Part shown: in pieces, positions 44,132 through 52,834 of the stretch | Layout: each line of letters opens with the position of its first letter | Position numbering within the stretch: the stretch's first letter is position 1 | Source: an uncultured Pelagibacteraceae bacterium | GTDB lineage: Bacteria; Pseudomonadota; Alphaproteobacteria; Pelagibacterales; Pelagibacteraceae | Reading direction: 5' to 3' | DNA: 64,000 nucleotides | Assembly (NCBI GenBank): GCA_902595465.1 | Contig: CACJQE010000006.1 | Span: 1 to 64,000, forward strand | Made by a program: the position numbers and the translations under genes | Notes under the pieces: generated by a model | Told to the model about the DNA's origin: nothing | The model's database searches: none | The model's input: the letters and a program-made list of their open reading frames with translations, nothing else

Positions 44132-44733
44132 GGAACTAGCCAAGTATCTTTATTATTATCAACATCAAATCTAGCTCTACGATGACCTTTTGCAGCTAAA
44201 TATAACCATTCTATAGATTTAATTTTACACTGTATAACAGTAAAGTTTTTATATCCATCTTCGCTTTGTTCTTTTGTGTAATCAAAATTATCTAATTCAG
44301 GTTTTAAGCCAGATGTTGGAATATCAGACTCTGTACCTGGTCCATTATCTACTAAGTAACATTTACGACTTATATGTTGAGTTTTTTCCCAAGATTGTTT
44401 TGTTATATCATTATTGTGATTAATAATTGCTTCAACTTTTAATCTAACCTGAATTTTTTCATCTTTATCATAAAATAACATCGATGAATTTGGGTTTTTT
44501 TCCAATATTTTAATTTTATCAGATCTAATGTCACTGTGAAATTGAACTAAATTATTTTGCTCATCTGATTTTCTAAGAACAACAATTCTACTCTCGATTT
44601 CATTCTCACTCCCACATGAAAAAACAGGTATTCTAAAAGGTGAGGATCTATTAGTAACTGCATCATTTAACATTAACCAAATTTTCTTTTTTATTTCGGA
44701 AAAATCCTCGTAGTAGGGAACAGTGGTAGACAC
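44128..44733 (-). CDS. Pyridoxamine 5'-phosphate oxidase-like FMN-binding protein
   Basis: A 201-residue split-barrel flavoprotein of the Pyridox_oxase_2 kind: SSPFRIPVFSCG, ESRIVVLRKSD, VQFHSDIRSDKIKILEKNPNS and SIEWLYLAAKGHRRARFD at the end, where Arg and His normally bind substrate phosphate. It is not canonical PdxH (the RxVLLK-type and C-terminal RL motifs differ), so its substrate is uncertain. It lies two bases after the stop of the beta-hydroxyacid dehydrogenase on the same strand. Confidence 0.83.
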   Translation of the reverse strand: MSTTVPYYEDFSEIKKKIWLMLNDAVTNRSSPFRIPVFSCGSENEIESRIVVLRKSDEQNNLVQFHSDIRSDKIKILEKNPNSSMLFYDKDEKIQVRLKVEAIINHNNDITKQSWEKTQHISRKCYLVDNGPGTESDIPTSGLKPELDNFDYTKEQSEDGYKNFTVIQCKIKSIEWLYLAAKGHRRARFDVDNNKDTWLVP

Positions 44734-44735
44734 AA

Positions 44736-45611
44736 TTACTTTTTCTTTTTTAATCTAGCAATCAAGCTAGAGCTATCCCAACGGTTTCCACCCATTTTTT
44801 GAACTTCTGCATAATAACCATCAACAATTTCAGTTACTGGTACAGGTGAACCATTTCTTTTTGCTTCTTCAATACAAATTTTTAAATCTTTTCTCATCCA
44901 ATCTACAGCAAATCCGTAATCAAATTTATCTGCTACCATAGTTTTATATCTATTTTCCATTTGCCAAGATTGAGCTGCACCTTTAGAGATAGTTTCCATA
45001 ACTTTGTCCATATCTAAACCTGCATTAATTCCAAAATTTACTGCTTCTGATAATCCTTGAACTAAACCACCAATACACATTTGATTAACCATCTTAGTTA
45101 GTTGTCCACTGCCTGATGGTCCGATTAAAGTTACTTTTTTACTATAACAATCAATTATTGGCTCTGCTTTTTTAAAATCATTTTCATCTCCACCAACCAT
45201 GACAGTTAATATTCCACCTTCAGCACCTGATTGTCCTCCAGATATAGGAGCATCTAAAAAACCAAATCCTTTATCTTTTGCAGCTTTATAAAGTTCTCTA
45301 GAAATTTCAGCAGACACTGTTGAATTATCTATATATACACATCCTTCTTTAGCATTATGAAATAATCCATGTTCTCCTAATGAAACTTGTCTTAAATCAT
45401 CGTCATTCCCAACACAGGTAAAAATAAAATCAGCATCTTTCGCAGCTTCAGATGGTGTATCAGCCATATTACCTTTGTATTCACCAATCCATTTTTCTGC
45501 TTTTGATTTTGTTCTGTTAAAAACAGTTACATTATGTCCTGCTTTTGATATATATCCTGCCATTGGATAACCCATTACACCAAGACCTATGAAAGCAACT
45601 TTAGAAGTCAT
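44736..45611 (-). CDS. Beta-hydroxyacid dehydrogenase (3-hydroxyisobutyrate/tartronate semialdehyde reductase family)
   Basis: A 291-residue NAD(P)-binding protein: FIGLGVMGYPMAGYISKAGH (Rossmann), the substrate loop DAPISGGQSGAEGGILTVMVGG, and catalytic Lys in GQLTKMVNQMC. Family members act on 3-hydroxyisobutyrate, tartronate semialdehyde, succinic semialdehyde and similar. No sequence feature in view picks one. It diverges from the MFS gene with only eight bases between start codons, an exceptionally tight arrangement. Confidence 0.87.
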   Translation of the reverse strand: MTSKVAFIGLGVMGYPMAGYISKAGHNVTVFNRTKSKAEKWIGEYKGNMADTPSEAAKDADFIFTCVGNDDDLRQVSLGEHGLFHNAKEGCVYIDNSTVSAEISRELYKAAKDKGFGFLDAPISGGQSGAEGGILTVMVGGDENDFKKAEPIIDCYSKKVTLIGPSGSGQLTKMVNQMCIGGLVQGLSEAVNFGINAGLDMDKVMETISKGAAQSWQMENRYKTMVADKFDYGFAVDWMRKDLKICIEEAKRNGSPVPVTEIVDGYYAEVQKMGGNRWDSSSLIARLKKKK

Positions 45612-45619
45612 ATTTTTTT

Positions 45620-46828
45620 ATGTTTAAAAATTTAAGTTTAAAAGTAATTGTATTTGGATTTATATTTACATTTTTTTCAAGCTTTGGACAGAGTTTTTTT
45701 CTTGGAATATTCAATACAAGTATAAGAGAGACACTATCGATAACTCATGGACAATTTGGCTCAATATATGCATCTGCAACATTGTGCAGTAGTTTATTAC
45801 TTATTTGGGTTGGAAAGAAAATTGATGATATAAATATTTTTCGATTTGCAATCTATGTAACATTACTTTTATCTTTTTCTTGTTTTTTCTTTTCAAAAAT
45901 TTCATCAATAGTTTTTTTATTCATTGCAATTTTTTTAATGAGATTTTCAGGTCAAGGAATGATGTCTCATACTGCAACAACAACAGTTTCAAGATATTTT
46001 ACAAAATCTAGGGGTAGGGCATTAAGTATTTGCTGGTTTGGTTTATCTAGTGCTGAATTTATCTTACCTGTTTTAATGGTATTTTTGTTGTCATTAACAA
46101 CTTGGCAAAATATTTGGACAGTAATTGCTTTATTAATTCTGATATTTTTACCGATTGCATCATTCTTTTTAGTTCGAACAGTTGAACTTGATACGAGAGA
46201 AAGCACTGAAGGTGAAGAATTTAAAGAGGAAAATATTAAGCAATGGAAAAGAATTGAAGTAATAAAAGACTATAAATTTTATATTGTAAGTATGAATATG
46301 CTGGCCATGCCCTGGATTGCAACTGGTGTATTTGTTTACCAATCATTTATTACCGAATCAAAAAACTGGGGACCATTTGTAATTGCTCAGTCTTTTATGT
46401 CATATTCAGTATTTTCAGTAATTACACTTTTAATATCTGGTTTCTTAATTGATAAATTTACAAGTCGAAAACTTTTAATTTTTATGAATATTCCTTTATT
46501 TCTGTCAACTTTTGTAATTATTTATTTTGATGCACAATTTACTGCATTTATATTTCTAGGTTTAATTGGAATATCAAATGGTTTGGCAAACGTTTTGGGA
46601 TCTTCTACTTGGGCTGAAGTTTATGGTGTAAAGCATATTGGATCTATTAAAGCTTTAACTACTGCTTTAATGGTTTTTTCAACTGCTTTTGGAACTGCTC
46701 TTTTTGGAATTTTAATTGATATTGGATTTTCAATTGAGAAAATTGCTATAATATCTGCACTTTATATACTTATTTCTTTTATTCTTCTTTTTTTAGTAAG
46801 AAAAAAATTAAATCCAATTTTAGTGTAA
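45620..46828 (+). CDS. Major facilitator superfamily transporter
   Basis: A 402-residue membrane protein with about twelve segments. The MFS loop between segments 2 and 3 is present (VGKKIDDINIFRFAIYV), followed by LMRFSGQGMMSHTATTTVSRYFTKSRGRALSI. A cytoplasmic loop (RTVELDTRESTEGEEFKEENIKQWK) splits the halves. The substrate is unknown. Its start lies eight bases from the divergent dehydrogenase start, suggesting shared control and a possible link to that enzyme's substrate. Confidence 0.88.
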   Translation: MFKNLSLKVIVFGFIFTFFSSFGQSFFLGIFNTSIRETLSITHGQFGSIYASATLCSSLLLIWVGKKIDDINIFRFAIYVTLLLSFSCFFFSKISSIVFLFIAIFLMRFSGQGMMSHTATTTVSRYFTKSRGRALSICWFGLSSAEFILPVLMVFLLSLTTWQNIWTVIALLILIFLPIASFFLVRTVELDTRESTEGEEFKEENIKQWKRIEVIKDYKFYIVSMNMLAMPWIATGVFVYQSFITESKNWGPFVIAQSFMSYSVFSVITLLISGFLIDKFTSRKLLIFMNIPLFLSTFVIIYFDAQFTAFIFLGLIGISNGLANVLGSSTWAEVYGVKHIGSIKALTTALMVFSTAFGTALFGILIDIGFSIEKIAIISALYILISFILLFLVRKKLNPILV

Positions 46829-46834
46829 AAATAC

Positions 46835-46861
46835 TTGATTTTGTTGATCTTGGAGTATATT
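46835..46861 (+). promoter_or_regulatory. Candidate rpoZ promoter
   Basis: TTGATT at 46835-46840 and TATATT at 46856-46861, 15 bases apart. Transcription would begin within a few bases of the rpoZ ATG (46871), and no ribosome binding site precedes that ATG, so the mRNA may be leaderless. AT-rich sequence makes chance matches common. Confidence 0.4.
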
Positions 46862-46870
46862 TAATCGCCC

Positions 46871-47398
46871 ATGGCAAGAGTTACCGTTGAAGACTGTATA
46901 GACAAAGTAGATAGCCCTTATGAATTAGTTTTGGTTGCTAAAGAAAGAGCTACCCAACTTAATTCAGGAATTGAACCTACATTAGATAGAGATAACGACA
47001 AACACACAGTTATTGCTTTAAGAGAAATAGCTGAAGAAACAATTAAAGTTCCAGATTTAACCGAAGCTGCAGTTTACAAACTAAGAAAACATGTAGAACA
47101 AATTGATGATACTGCTGAAGAAGATGAAGATATTGGTGATGATTTTGAGAATTTGTACAAAGGTGAAATCTCAAAAAGTGGTGTGCCAATTCTTCCTTCT
47201 AAAAGAGCTAGAAAAATCCCTGAAAAAATTCAGGTTTCAAAAGAAGATCTTGCTGAATTATCACCATCAGCTCAACCTAATGGTAATCTAGAAGCTCCAA
47301 GCGAGGCTGAAGAAAGTGATGACGTTTCTTTAGATCAAGTTTCAGAAGCAGAAGAGCAAGTTTCAGATAACGTAAGCGACGAAGAAAACAATTCTTAA
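46871..47398 (+). CDS. rpoZ: RNA polymerase omega subunit with long acidic tail
   Basis: RpoZ stabilises the beta-prime subunit of RNA polymerase. The conserved core is residues 1 to about 70 ([47 protein letters not shown]). It is 175 residues long, longer than typical omega, because of a C-terminal tail very rich in Glu, Asp and Ser (for example [13 protein letters not shown] and the last 50 residues). Its stop abuts the CoA-transferase stop on the other strand with no gap. Confidence 0.94.
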   Translation: MARVTVEDCIDKVDSPYELVLVAKERATQLNSGIEPTLDRDNDKHTVIALREIAEETIKVPDLTEAAVYKLRKHVEQIDDTAEEDEDIGDDFENLYKGEISKSGVPILPSKRARKIPEKIQVSKEDLAELSPSAQPNGNLEAPSEAEESDDVSLDQVSEAEEQVSDNVSDEENNS

Positions 47399-48541
47399 TT
47401 AAGAAAACTCTTTTAATATTTGTTCCCTGTGTTCATCAAGATCAGGAATATCCCCTCTAGTACTTTTATCTTCGTATGAAGACATTTTTATAGGATTGCC
47501 TGCTAATCTAAAATCACCAACCACTTTATGATAGGCTTTAACAATCATGTTTCTTGCTTCGATTTGAGGATTTTCTACAGCTTCTTTAATATTAAATATT
47601 GGTCCGCAAGGTATCTTTAATTTTTCCATTTCACTTACCCATTCAGAAGTATTTTTTGAAGAAAGCTTATCTTCAAAAATTGATTTTAGTTCATTCATAT
47701 TTTCACATCTGAGTGAATTAGTGTTAAATCTTTTGTCACTGACCATTTCAGGTATTCCTAATACTTCACAAAGTTTTTCATATAATTTATCGTTACCTGC
47801 GGCAATGATTATATAACTATCTTTTGTTTTAAATGCCTCAAACGGAGCAATCGAAGGATGTCTAGATCCCATCGGTTTAGGAATTTCATTTTTAGATAAA
47901 TATCTTGCAATTGCATTTTCTAAAATCGCAATTTGGCAGTCTAACATTGAAACATCTATAAACATTCCCTTACCTGTTTTTTGTCTATCATACAAAGCTG
48001 CATTAATTCCAATTGCAGTAAAAAGGCCTGCTGTAATATCACCAATTGATGTTCCAACTCTTGTTGGTTCACTATTTGGATGACCTGTAACACTCATCAG
48101 TCCACCCATTCCTTGAACGACCATGTCATAAGCGGGTAATTCTTTTAAAGGGCCAGTCTGACCGAAACCAGATGCAGATGCGTATATTAATTTTGGATAT
48201 TTTTTACTTACATCTTTCCAACCATATCCCCATTTTTCCAAAGTACCTGGTTTAAAATTTTCTACTAAAATATCTGCTTTTGCTAAAATTTTATCAAAGA
48301 TTTTTTTATCATCTTCATTTTTTAAATTAAGAGCAATACTTTCTTTTCCTCTATTTAGCGACATAAAATATGCTGAATAATCTTTAACAAAAGGTCCAAA
48401 TTTTCTTGAATCGTCACCAATTTCTGGTGCTTCTACTTTAATTACACGTGCACCGAGATCAGATAAAATCATTGTACAATATGGACCTACTAAAACCCTA
48501 GTAAGATCAACAACTAATAAATTTTTTAAAGGACCATCCAT
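47399..48541 (-). CDS. Class III CoA-transferase (CaiB/BaiF family)
   Basis: A 380-residue CoA-transferase that moves CoA from one acyl-CoA to another acid. Seen are LLVVDLTRVLVGPYCTMILSDLGA, RGKESIALNLK, NFKPGTLEKWGYGW and the catalytic Asp in LPAYDMVVQGMGG (Asp about 139). It diverges from the TRAP binding-protein gene across 82 bases, and malonyl-CoA decarboxylase lies at the end of that rightward set. An acid taken up by the TRAP system may therefore be activated by this enzyme (inference). Acceptor and donor are unknown. Confidence 0.9.
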   Translation of the reverse strand: MDGPLKNLLVVDLTRVLVGPYCTMILSDLGARVIKVEAPEIGDDSRKFGPFVKDYSAYFMSLNRGKESIALNLKNEDDKKIFDKILAKADILVENFKPGTLEKWGYGWKDVSKKYPKLIYASASGFGQTGPLKELPAYDMVVQGMGGLMSVTGHPNSEPTRVGTSIGDITAGLFTAIGINAALYDRQKTGKGMFIDVSMLDCQIAILENAIARYLSKNEIPKPMGSRHPSIAPFEAFKTKDSYIIIAAGNDKLYEKLCEVLGIPEMVSDKRFNTNSLRCENMNELKSIFEDKLSSKNTSEWVSEMEKLKIPCGPIFNIKEAVENPQIEARNMIVKAYHKVVGDFRLAGNPIKMSSYEDKSTRGDIPDLDEHREQILKEFS

Positions 48542-48623
48542 AATAAGTACGTCATTTCCTTATATTGACTCTTCTGCTCAAGTTCAATTTAATATCAACA
48601 TTATAAATAAAAAGGGGAAAACT

Positions 48624-49634
48624 ATGTTAAGAAAAATAACATTATATTTGTCTTCAATAATTATAGCTTTTTCAATAGTAGGATCTGCATACGCAGTTAC
48701 ATTAAAAGCAAGTCACCAATGGCCAGGCACACCAAGAGCTGATGGCTCTTTTGACCCTCGTCATGAAATGGTGCAAATTATTGCTGATGAAGTAAAAAAA
48801 GCAAACGTTGATTTAGAAATTAGAATTTATCCAGCTAAGTCACTTTATAAGCCAAAAGAACAGTGGAAGCCTATGACCACAGGTCAATTAGATATTTCTG
48901 CTTTCCCATTAGCTTATGCATCAAAATTCCATCCAGAGTTTGATGCTACATTAATGCCAGGAACTGTAAAAAATCATGAGCATGCATTGAGATTTAACAA
49001 AGGTCCAATGATGACTGAGATTAAAAAAATAATCAGTGATGCTGGTGTTGTAGTACTATCTGATGCATGGTTAGGTGGTGGTTTTGCATCAAAAACTAAA
49101 TGTATCAAGAATCCAAGTGATGCTAAAGGACAAGTGATGAGAGCCGCAGGAAAAGCTTTCAACCAAATGTTAGAAGCTGCTGGTGCAGGTATTCAAAGTA
49201 TGCCATCATCTGAAATCTATACTGGATTACAAACTGGTGTATTAACAGGTGCAAATACTAGTTCAGGAAGTTTTGTAAGTTACAAAATTTACGAACAAGT
49301 AAAATGTGCAACGCCTCCAGGGAAATTTGGTTTATGGTTTATGTATGAGCCAATTTTAATGTCTAAGAAAAGCTACAATGCTTTAAATTCTAGCCAACAA
49401 GTGGCTTTAATGAAAGCAGGTAAAGTTGCTGAGAAATATATGACAGCTCAAGTAGAAAACTTAGATAAAAAGTTTGAGGAAGCATACAAAGCTGCAGGTG
49501 TTAAATTAGTGTATATGGATGCTGATGATCATGCTGCATGGGTTGATATTGCAATAAAATCATCTCACAAAGCTTTTGCTGAAAAAGTTCCAGGTGGCGA
49601 TAAGCTAATGGAAATGGCTTTAGCAGTTAAATAA
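48624..49634 (+). CDS. dctP: TRAP transporter periplasmic binding protein
   Basis: A 336-residue DctP-family receptor: signal peptide (LYLSSIIIAFSIVGSAYA) after an AGGGG ribosome site, then VTLKASHQWPGTP and RIYPAKSLYKPKEQWKPMTTGQLD. The carboxylate-clamping Arg is expected in KGQVMRAAGKAFNQM, followed by QSMPSSEIYTGLQTGVLTGAN. It captures an organic acid for the DctQ-DctM membrane pair and is followed by a terminator-like hairpin. Malonate is a candidate ligand because a malonyl-CoA decarboxylase gene ends the operon, but direct evidence is absent. Confidence 0.92.
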   Translation: MLRKITLYLSSIIIAFSIVGSAYAVTLKASHQWPGTPRADGSFDPRHEMVQIIADEVKKANVDLEIRIYPAKSLYKPKEQWKPMTTGQLDISAFPLAYASKFHPEFDATLMPGTVKNHEHALRFNKGPMMTEIKKIISDAGVVVLSDAWLGGGFASKTKCIKNPSDAKGQVMRAAGKAFNQMLEAAGAGIQSMPSSEIYTGLQTGVLTGANTSSGSFVSYKIYEQVKCATPPGKFGLWFMYEPILMSKKSYNALNSSQQVALMKAGKVAEKYMTAQVENLDKKFEEAYKAAGVKLVYMDADDHAAWVDIAIKSSHKAFAEKVPGGDKLMEMALAVK

Positions 49635-49648
49635 AATAATATATAAAG

Positions 49649-49685
49649 AACCCCTATTTATTCTCTGTAAGTAGGGGTTTTTTTT
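49649..49685 (+). terminator. Terminator-like hairpin between dctP and dctQ
   Basis: AACCCCTA at 49649-49656 pairs with TAGGGGTT at 49672-49679 (15-base loop), followed by a T-run to 49685; the dctQ ATG begins at 49686. This is the only intercistronic hairpin here with a proper U-tract, so partial termination after dctP is likely, giving more binding protein than membrane subunits. Confidence 0.8.
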
Positions 49686-50180
49686 ATGAAAGAAAAATAC
49701 TTAAAATTCTGTGATTATGTTGCAAGAGCTTGTGGAGCTTTTGCAGTTCTAGCTTTACTGTTATCAATTCTTGTAATTGTAGAATTAGTTTTTGAAAGAT
49801 ACTTTTTTCAAAGAGCAATAACATGGCAAACTGAGCTAGTTACAATGCTTCTAGTTGCTTCAACATTTATTGGAAGTGCATATGTTTTAAGTGAGAAAGC
49901 TCATGTGAGTATGGAGTGGATCTATGATTTCTTATCAAAAAAAAATATATTAAGACTTAAAATTTTCACTTCATTAGTCAGTTTATTATTCTTTTTAATT
50001 TTATTTTATTTTGGTTTTTTAATGGTTGAGGAAGCGTTTACTAAAAATTACTCAACAGGAACGGTTTGGGATCCTCCATTGTGGGTACCATATTCGTCAA
50101 TGATGATAGGTGCTGCATTAATGATTTTACAATATATAGCAGAAATTATTAAGCTTACAGACCAAAAGGATACTAACTAA
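49686..50180 (+). CDS. dctQ: TRAP transporter small membrane subunit
   Basis: A 164-residue protein with four membrane segments (CGAFAVLALLLSILVIVELVF, TELVTMLLVASTFIGSAYVL, IFTSLVSLLFFLILFYFGFLM, SMMIGAALMILQYIAEII). TFIGSAYVLSEKAHVSMEW is a typical DctQ loop. It shares one base with dctM. The start at 49686 lies within the tail of the terminator hairpin region, so its ribosome binding site is poor or hidden. Confidence 0.9.
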   Translation: MKEKYLKFCDYVARACGAFAVLALLLSILVIVELVFERYFFQRAITWQTELVTMLLVASTFIGSAYVLSEKAHVSMEWIYDFLSKKNILRLKIFTSLVSLLFFLILFYFGFLMVEEAFTKNYSTGTVWDPPLWVPYSSMMIGAALMILQYIAEIIKLTDQKDTN

Positions 50181-51511
50181 TGGATCCATTAATAATTGCA
50201 ATAATTGTTGCTGTTTTTACTTTGATAGTATTATTTTCCGGAATACCAATTGCTTTTGGTTTAAGCTTTGTATCAATAGCTCTTTTAGTTGCTTTCGAAG
50301 GTTTTCAAATGTTAGATGTTTTTGCTGAAACTTTCTATGCGGGATTAAATTCGTTTGTTCTGCTTTCAATACCAATGTTTATATTAATGGGGATGGCAGT
50401 TGCTAATTCCCCAGCAGGAAAAGATTTATATACAGGATTGGACAGATGGTTATGGAGAGTACCTGGAGGACTAGTTATTTCTAATATAGGAGCTTGTTCA
50501 ATTTTTGCTGCACTAAGTGGATCAAGTCCCGCAACCTGTGCTGCAATTGGTACCATGGGAATTCCTGAAATGAGAAAAAGAGGATATTCAGATCAAATTG
50601 CAACAGGAACTATAGCAGCTGGTGGAACTTTAGGAGTTTTAATACCTCCAAGCATTGTTTTAATTGTTTATGGAATTGCAACTGGAACATCAATTGGAAG
50701 ATTATTTTTAAGCGGATTGATACCTGGATTTATGCTTGCAGGCATGTTTGCTATTTGGGCACTTATACACAGTTATTTTATAGATAAAGACTCAGCTAAA
50801 GCTTTAAAGAATAGAACTCCACCAACCTTTAAAGAAAAAATTGAAGTTCTGCCAAGAATACTTCCTTTCTTAGCAATCATTGCTGGTGTTTTATATGTTT
50901 TATATGGTGGTGTTGCTACTCCTTCTGAGGCTTCAGGGGTTGGAGCCTTTTTAGTTTTTGTTTTGATTGCAGTCGTCTACAAGATTTATCAACCAAAAAA
51001 AATATGGAATATTGTTAAAGTTTCAATGAAAGAAAGCGTAATGATAATGTTTATAATCGCAGCTTCTTATCTTTTTGCATTTACATTATCACAACTTTAC
51101 GTAACTCAATCATTAGCTCAAAGTATGGTAGAGATGAGCTCTAATAAATGGGTAGTATTTATTTTAATAAATATATTTCTTTTGATTGCAGGTTTCTTTT
51201 TACCCCCTGTTGCCGTAATTGTTATGACTTCAGCAATATTATTGCCAGTTATAACTCAACTGGGATTTGATCCGTACTGGTTTGCAATTGTATTTACAAT
51301 TAATATGGAAATTGGTCTTATAACTCCACCCGTTGGATTAAACCTTTATATAATAAAGGGTATAACACCTGATGTTAGTTTGTCAGAAATTTTAAAGGGA
51401 TCTATACCATTTATGATAATTATGGCTTTAGCTATACTTATTTTGTGTATTTTTCCTGAGATTGTGACCTGGTTACCTGACAAAATAATGGGTAAAAGTT
51501 TAGGTTTTTAA
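50180..51511 (+). CDS. dctM: TRAP transporter large membrane subunit
   Basis: A 443-residue membrane protein with about twelve segments, the sodium-driven carrier of the TRAP system. Signature segments: LNSFVLLSIPMFILMGMAVA, GGLVISNIGACSIFAALSGS, SPATCAAIGTMGIPEM, GTIAAGGTLGVLIPPSI and MEIGLITPPVGLNLY. It follows dctQ with one base shared and is separated by 15 bases from malonyl-CoA decarboxylase. Confidence 0.94.
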   Translation: MDPLIIAIIVAVFTLIVLFSGIPIAFGLSFVSIALLVAFEGFQMLDVFAETFYAGLNSFVLLSIPMFILMGMAVANSPAGKDLYTGLDRWLWRVPGGLVISNIGACSIFAALSGSSPATCAAIGTMGIPEMRKRGYSDQIATGTIAAGGTLGVLIPPSIVLIVYGIATGTSIGRLFLSGLIPGFMLAGMFAIWALIHSYFIDKDSAKALKNRTPPTFKEKIEVLPRILPFLAIIAGVLYVLYGGVATPSEASGVGAFLVFVLIAVVYKIYQPKKIWNIVKVSMKESVMIMFIIAASYLFAFTLSQLYVTQSLAQSMVEMSSNKWVVFILINIFLLIAGFFLPPVAVIVMTSAILLPVITQLGFDPYWFAIVFTINMEIGLITPPVGLNLYIIKGITPDVSLSEILKGSIPFMIIMALAILILCIFPEIVTWLPDKIMGKSLGF

Positions 51512-51526
51512 TATATAAAAAACACA

Positions 51527-52834
51527 ATGCTAAATATAAAAAGAATATTCGAGACAATTGCTGATGCTGGTCAAAAAATTTTAGAGAAAAAATCATTAAA
51601 AAAATTCTCTAAAAAAAGAGATTTGATTGAGCTATGTGATGACCTGTTATCATCAAAAGGAGCAGCTTTTGGAATTACATTAGCAAGAGATGTTTTGTTT
51701 AGGTATCATAACTTGTCTTACGATGAAAAATTAAAATTCTTATTACAAGTTAATGAAAAATATAAACCAAATTCAGATATCATAGATGAGGCAATAAAAG
51801 ATTATAATCAAAACAAAAATAGTAGGTCAATTTTAAATTTATCAAGAATATCATCAGGTAAACGAAAAGAATTATTTAAAAGATTAAATATGGCACCAAA
51901 TGGTACACCAGAAATAGTTTCTTTAAGAGAGGATTTACAAACTTTTCTAATTAAAAATCCAGAATTAAAAGATTTAGACTATGATCTCATAGATATCTTT
52001 AAAAATTGGTTTAATCCTGGATTTTTAAAATTAAGAAAAATTACATGGGATACTAAAGCAGCAATATTAGAAAAATTACTAAAATATGAGAAAGTTCATT
52101 CAATGAAAGATATGAATGAATTAAAAATTAGACTTGGAGAAAATAGAAGATTTTTTGCTTATTTTCACCCTGCTTTAGATGAAGAACCAATTATTTTTGT
52201 TGAGATTGCATTAACCAAAGGTTTGGCTAAGTCCATTCAAGAGTTGACACGACCTAATAATGAGAAAAAAGAAAATTATGACACCGCAACATTTTATTCA
52301 ATTAGCAACTGTCAAGAGGGACTATCTAGGGTTACTTTAGGAAATTTTTTAATCAAAAGAGTAGTCTATGAGTTGCAAGAAGAATTAACTGATGTAAAGA
52401 ATTTTGGAACACTCTCTCCAATGATAGGTTTTGCCGATTGGGTTAAGTCTTTAGATAATGAAAAAATAGGAGAAATAGTTAAAAAAGAAAACTTTCCTAA
52501 AGTTGAATTTCTAAAATCATTAGGATTAAAAATTGGAGATAGAAAATTTATAGACAATAAAGATTTACTTACAAAAATTGCTCTAAATTATTTAGCTATT
52601 CAAAAAAATGATCTAGGTTTTCCAATTAATGATGTTTGTAGATTTCATCTAAACAACGGTGCAGAAATTGACGATATTGTAATAAATGCAAATGTGTCCG
52701 ATGTAGGTTTTAAAAGATCATTTGGAATAATGGTTAATTACAAATATGAACTTGGAAAAATTGAGCAAAATCATCAAGAGTATGTAAACGAAAAAAAAAT
52801 TAATTTATCAAGTAAACTTAAAAAATATGTCTAG
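51527..52834 (+). CDS. Malonyl-CoA decarboxylase
   Basis: Releases CO2 from malonyl-CoA to give acetyl-CoA. The 435-residue protein has the helical N-terminal domain (about 1-160) and the catalytic domain with FFAYFHPALDEEPIIFVEIALTKG, the Ser-containing FYSISNCQEGLSRVTLG (about 256-272) and the His in CRFHLNNGA (His375). It follows dctM at 15 bases and overlaps dusA by eight. Placement suggests catabolism of imported malonate or a precursor, though a malonyl-CoA synthetase gene is not in view. Confidence 0.92.
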   Translation: MLNIKRIFETIADAGQKILEKKSLKKFSKKRDLIELCDDLLSSKGAAFGITLARDVLFRYHNLSYDEKLKFLLQVNEKYKPNSDIIDEAIKDYNQNKNSRSILNLSRISSGKRKELFKRLNMAPNGTPEIVSLREDLQTFLIKNPELKDLDYDLIDIFKNWFNPGFLKLRKITWDTKAAILEKLLKYEKVHSMKDMNELKIRLGENRRFFAYFHPALDEEPIIFVEIALTKGLAKSIQELTRPNNEKKENYDTATFYSISNCQEGLSRVTLGNFLIKRVVYELQEELTDVKNFGTLSPMIGFADWVKSLDNEKIGEIVKKENFPKVEFLKSLGLKIGDRKFIDNKDLLTKIALNYLAIQKNDLGFPINDVCRFHLNNGAEIDDIVINANVSDVGFKRSFGIMVNYKYELGKIEQNHQEYVNEKKINLSSKLKKYV

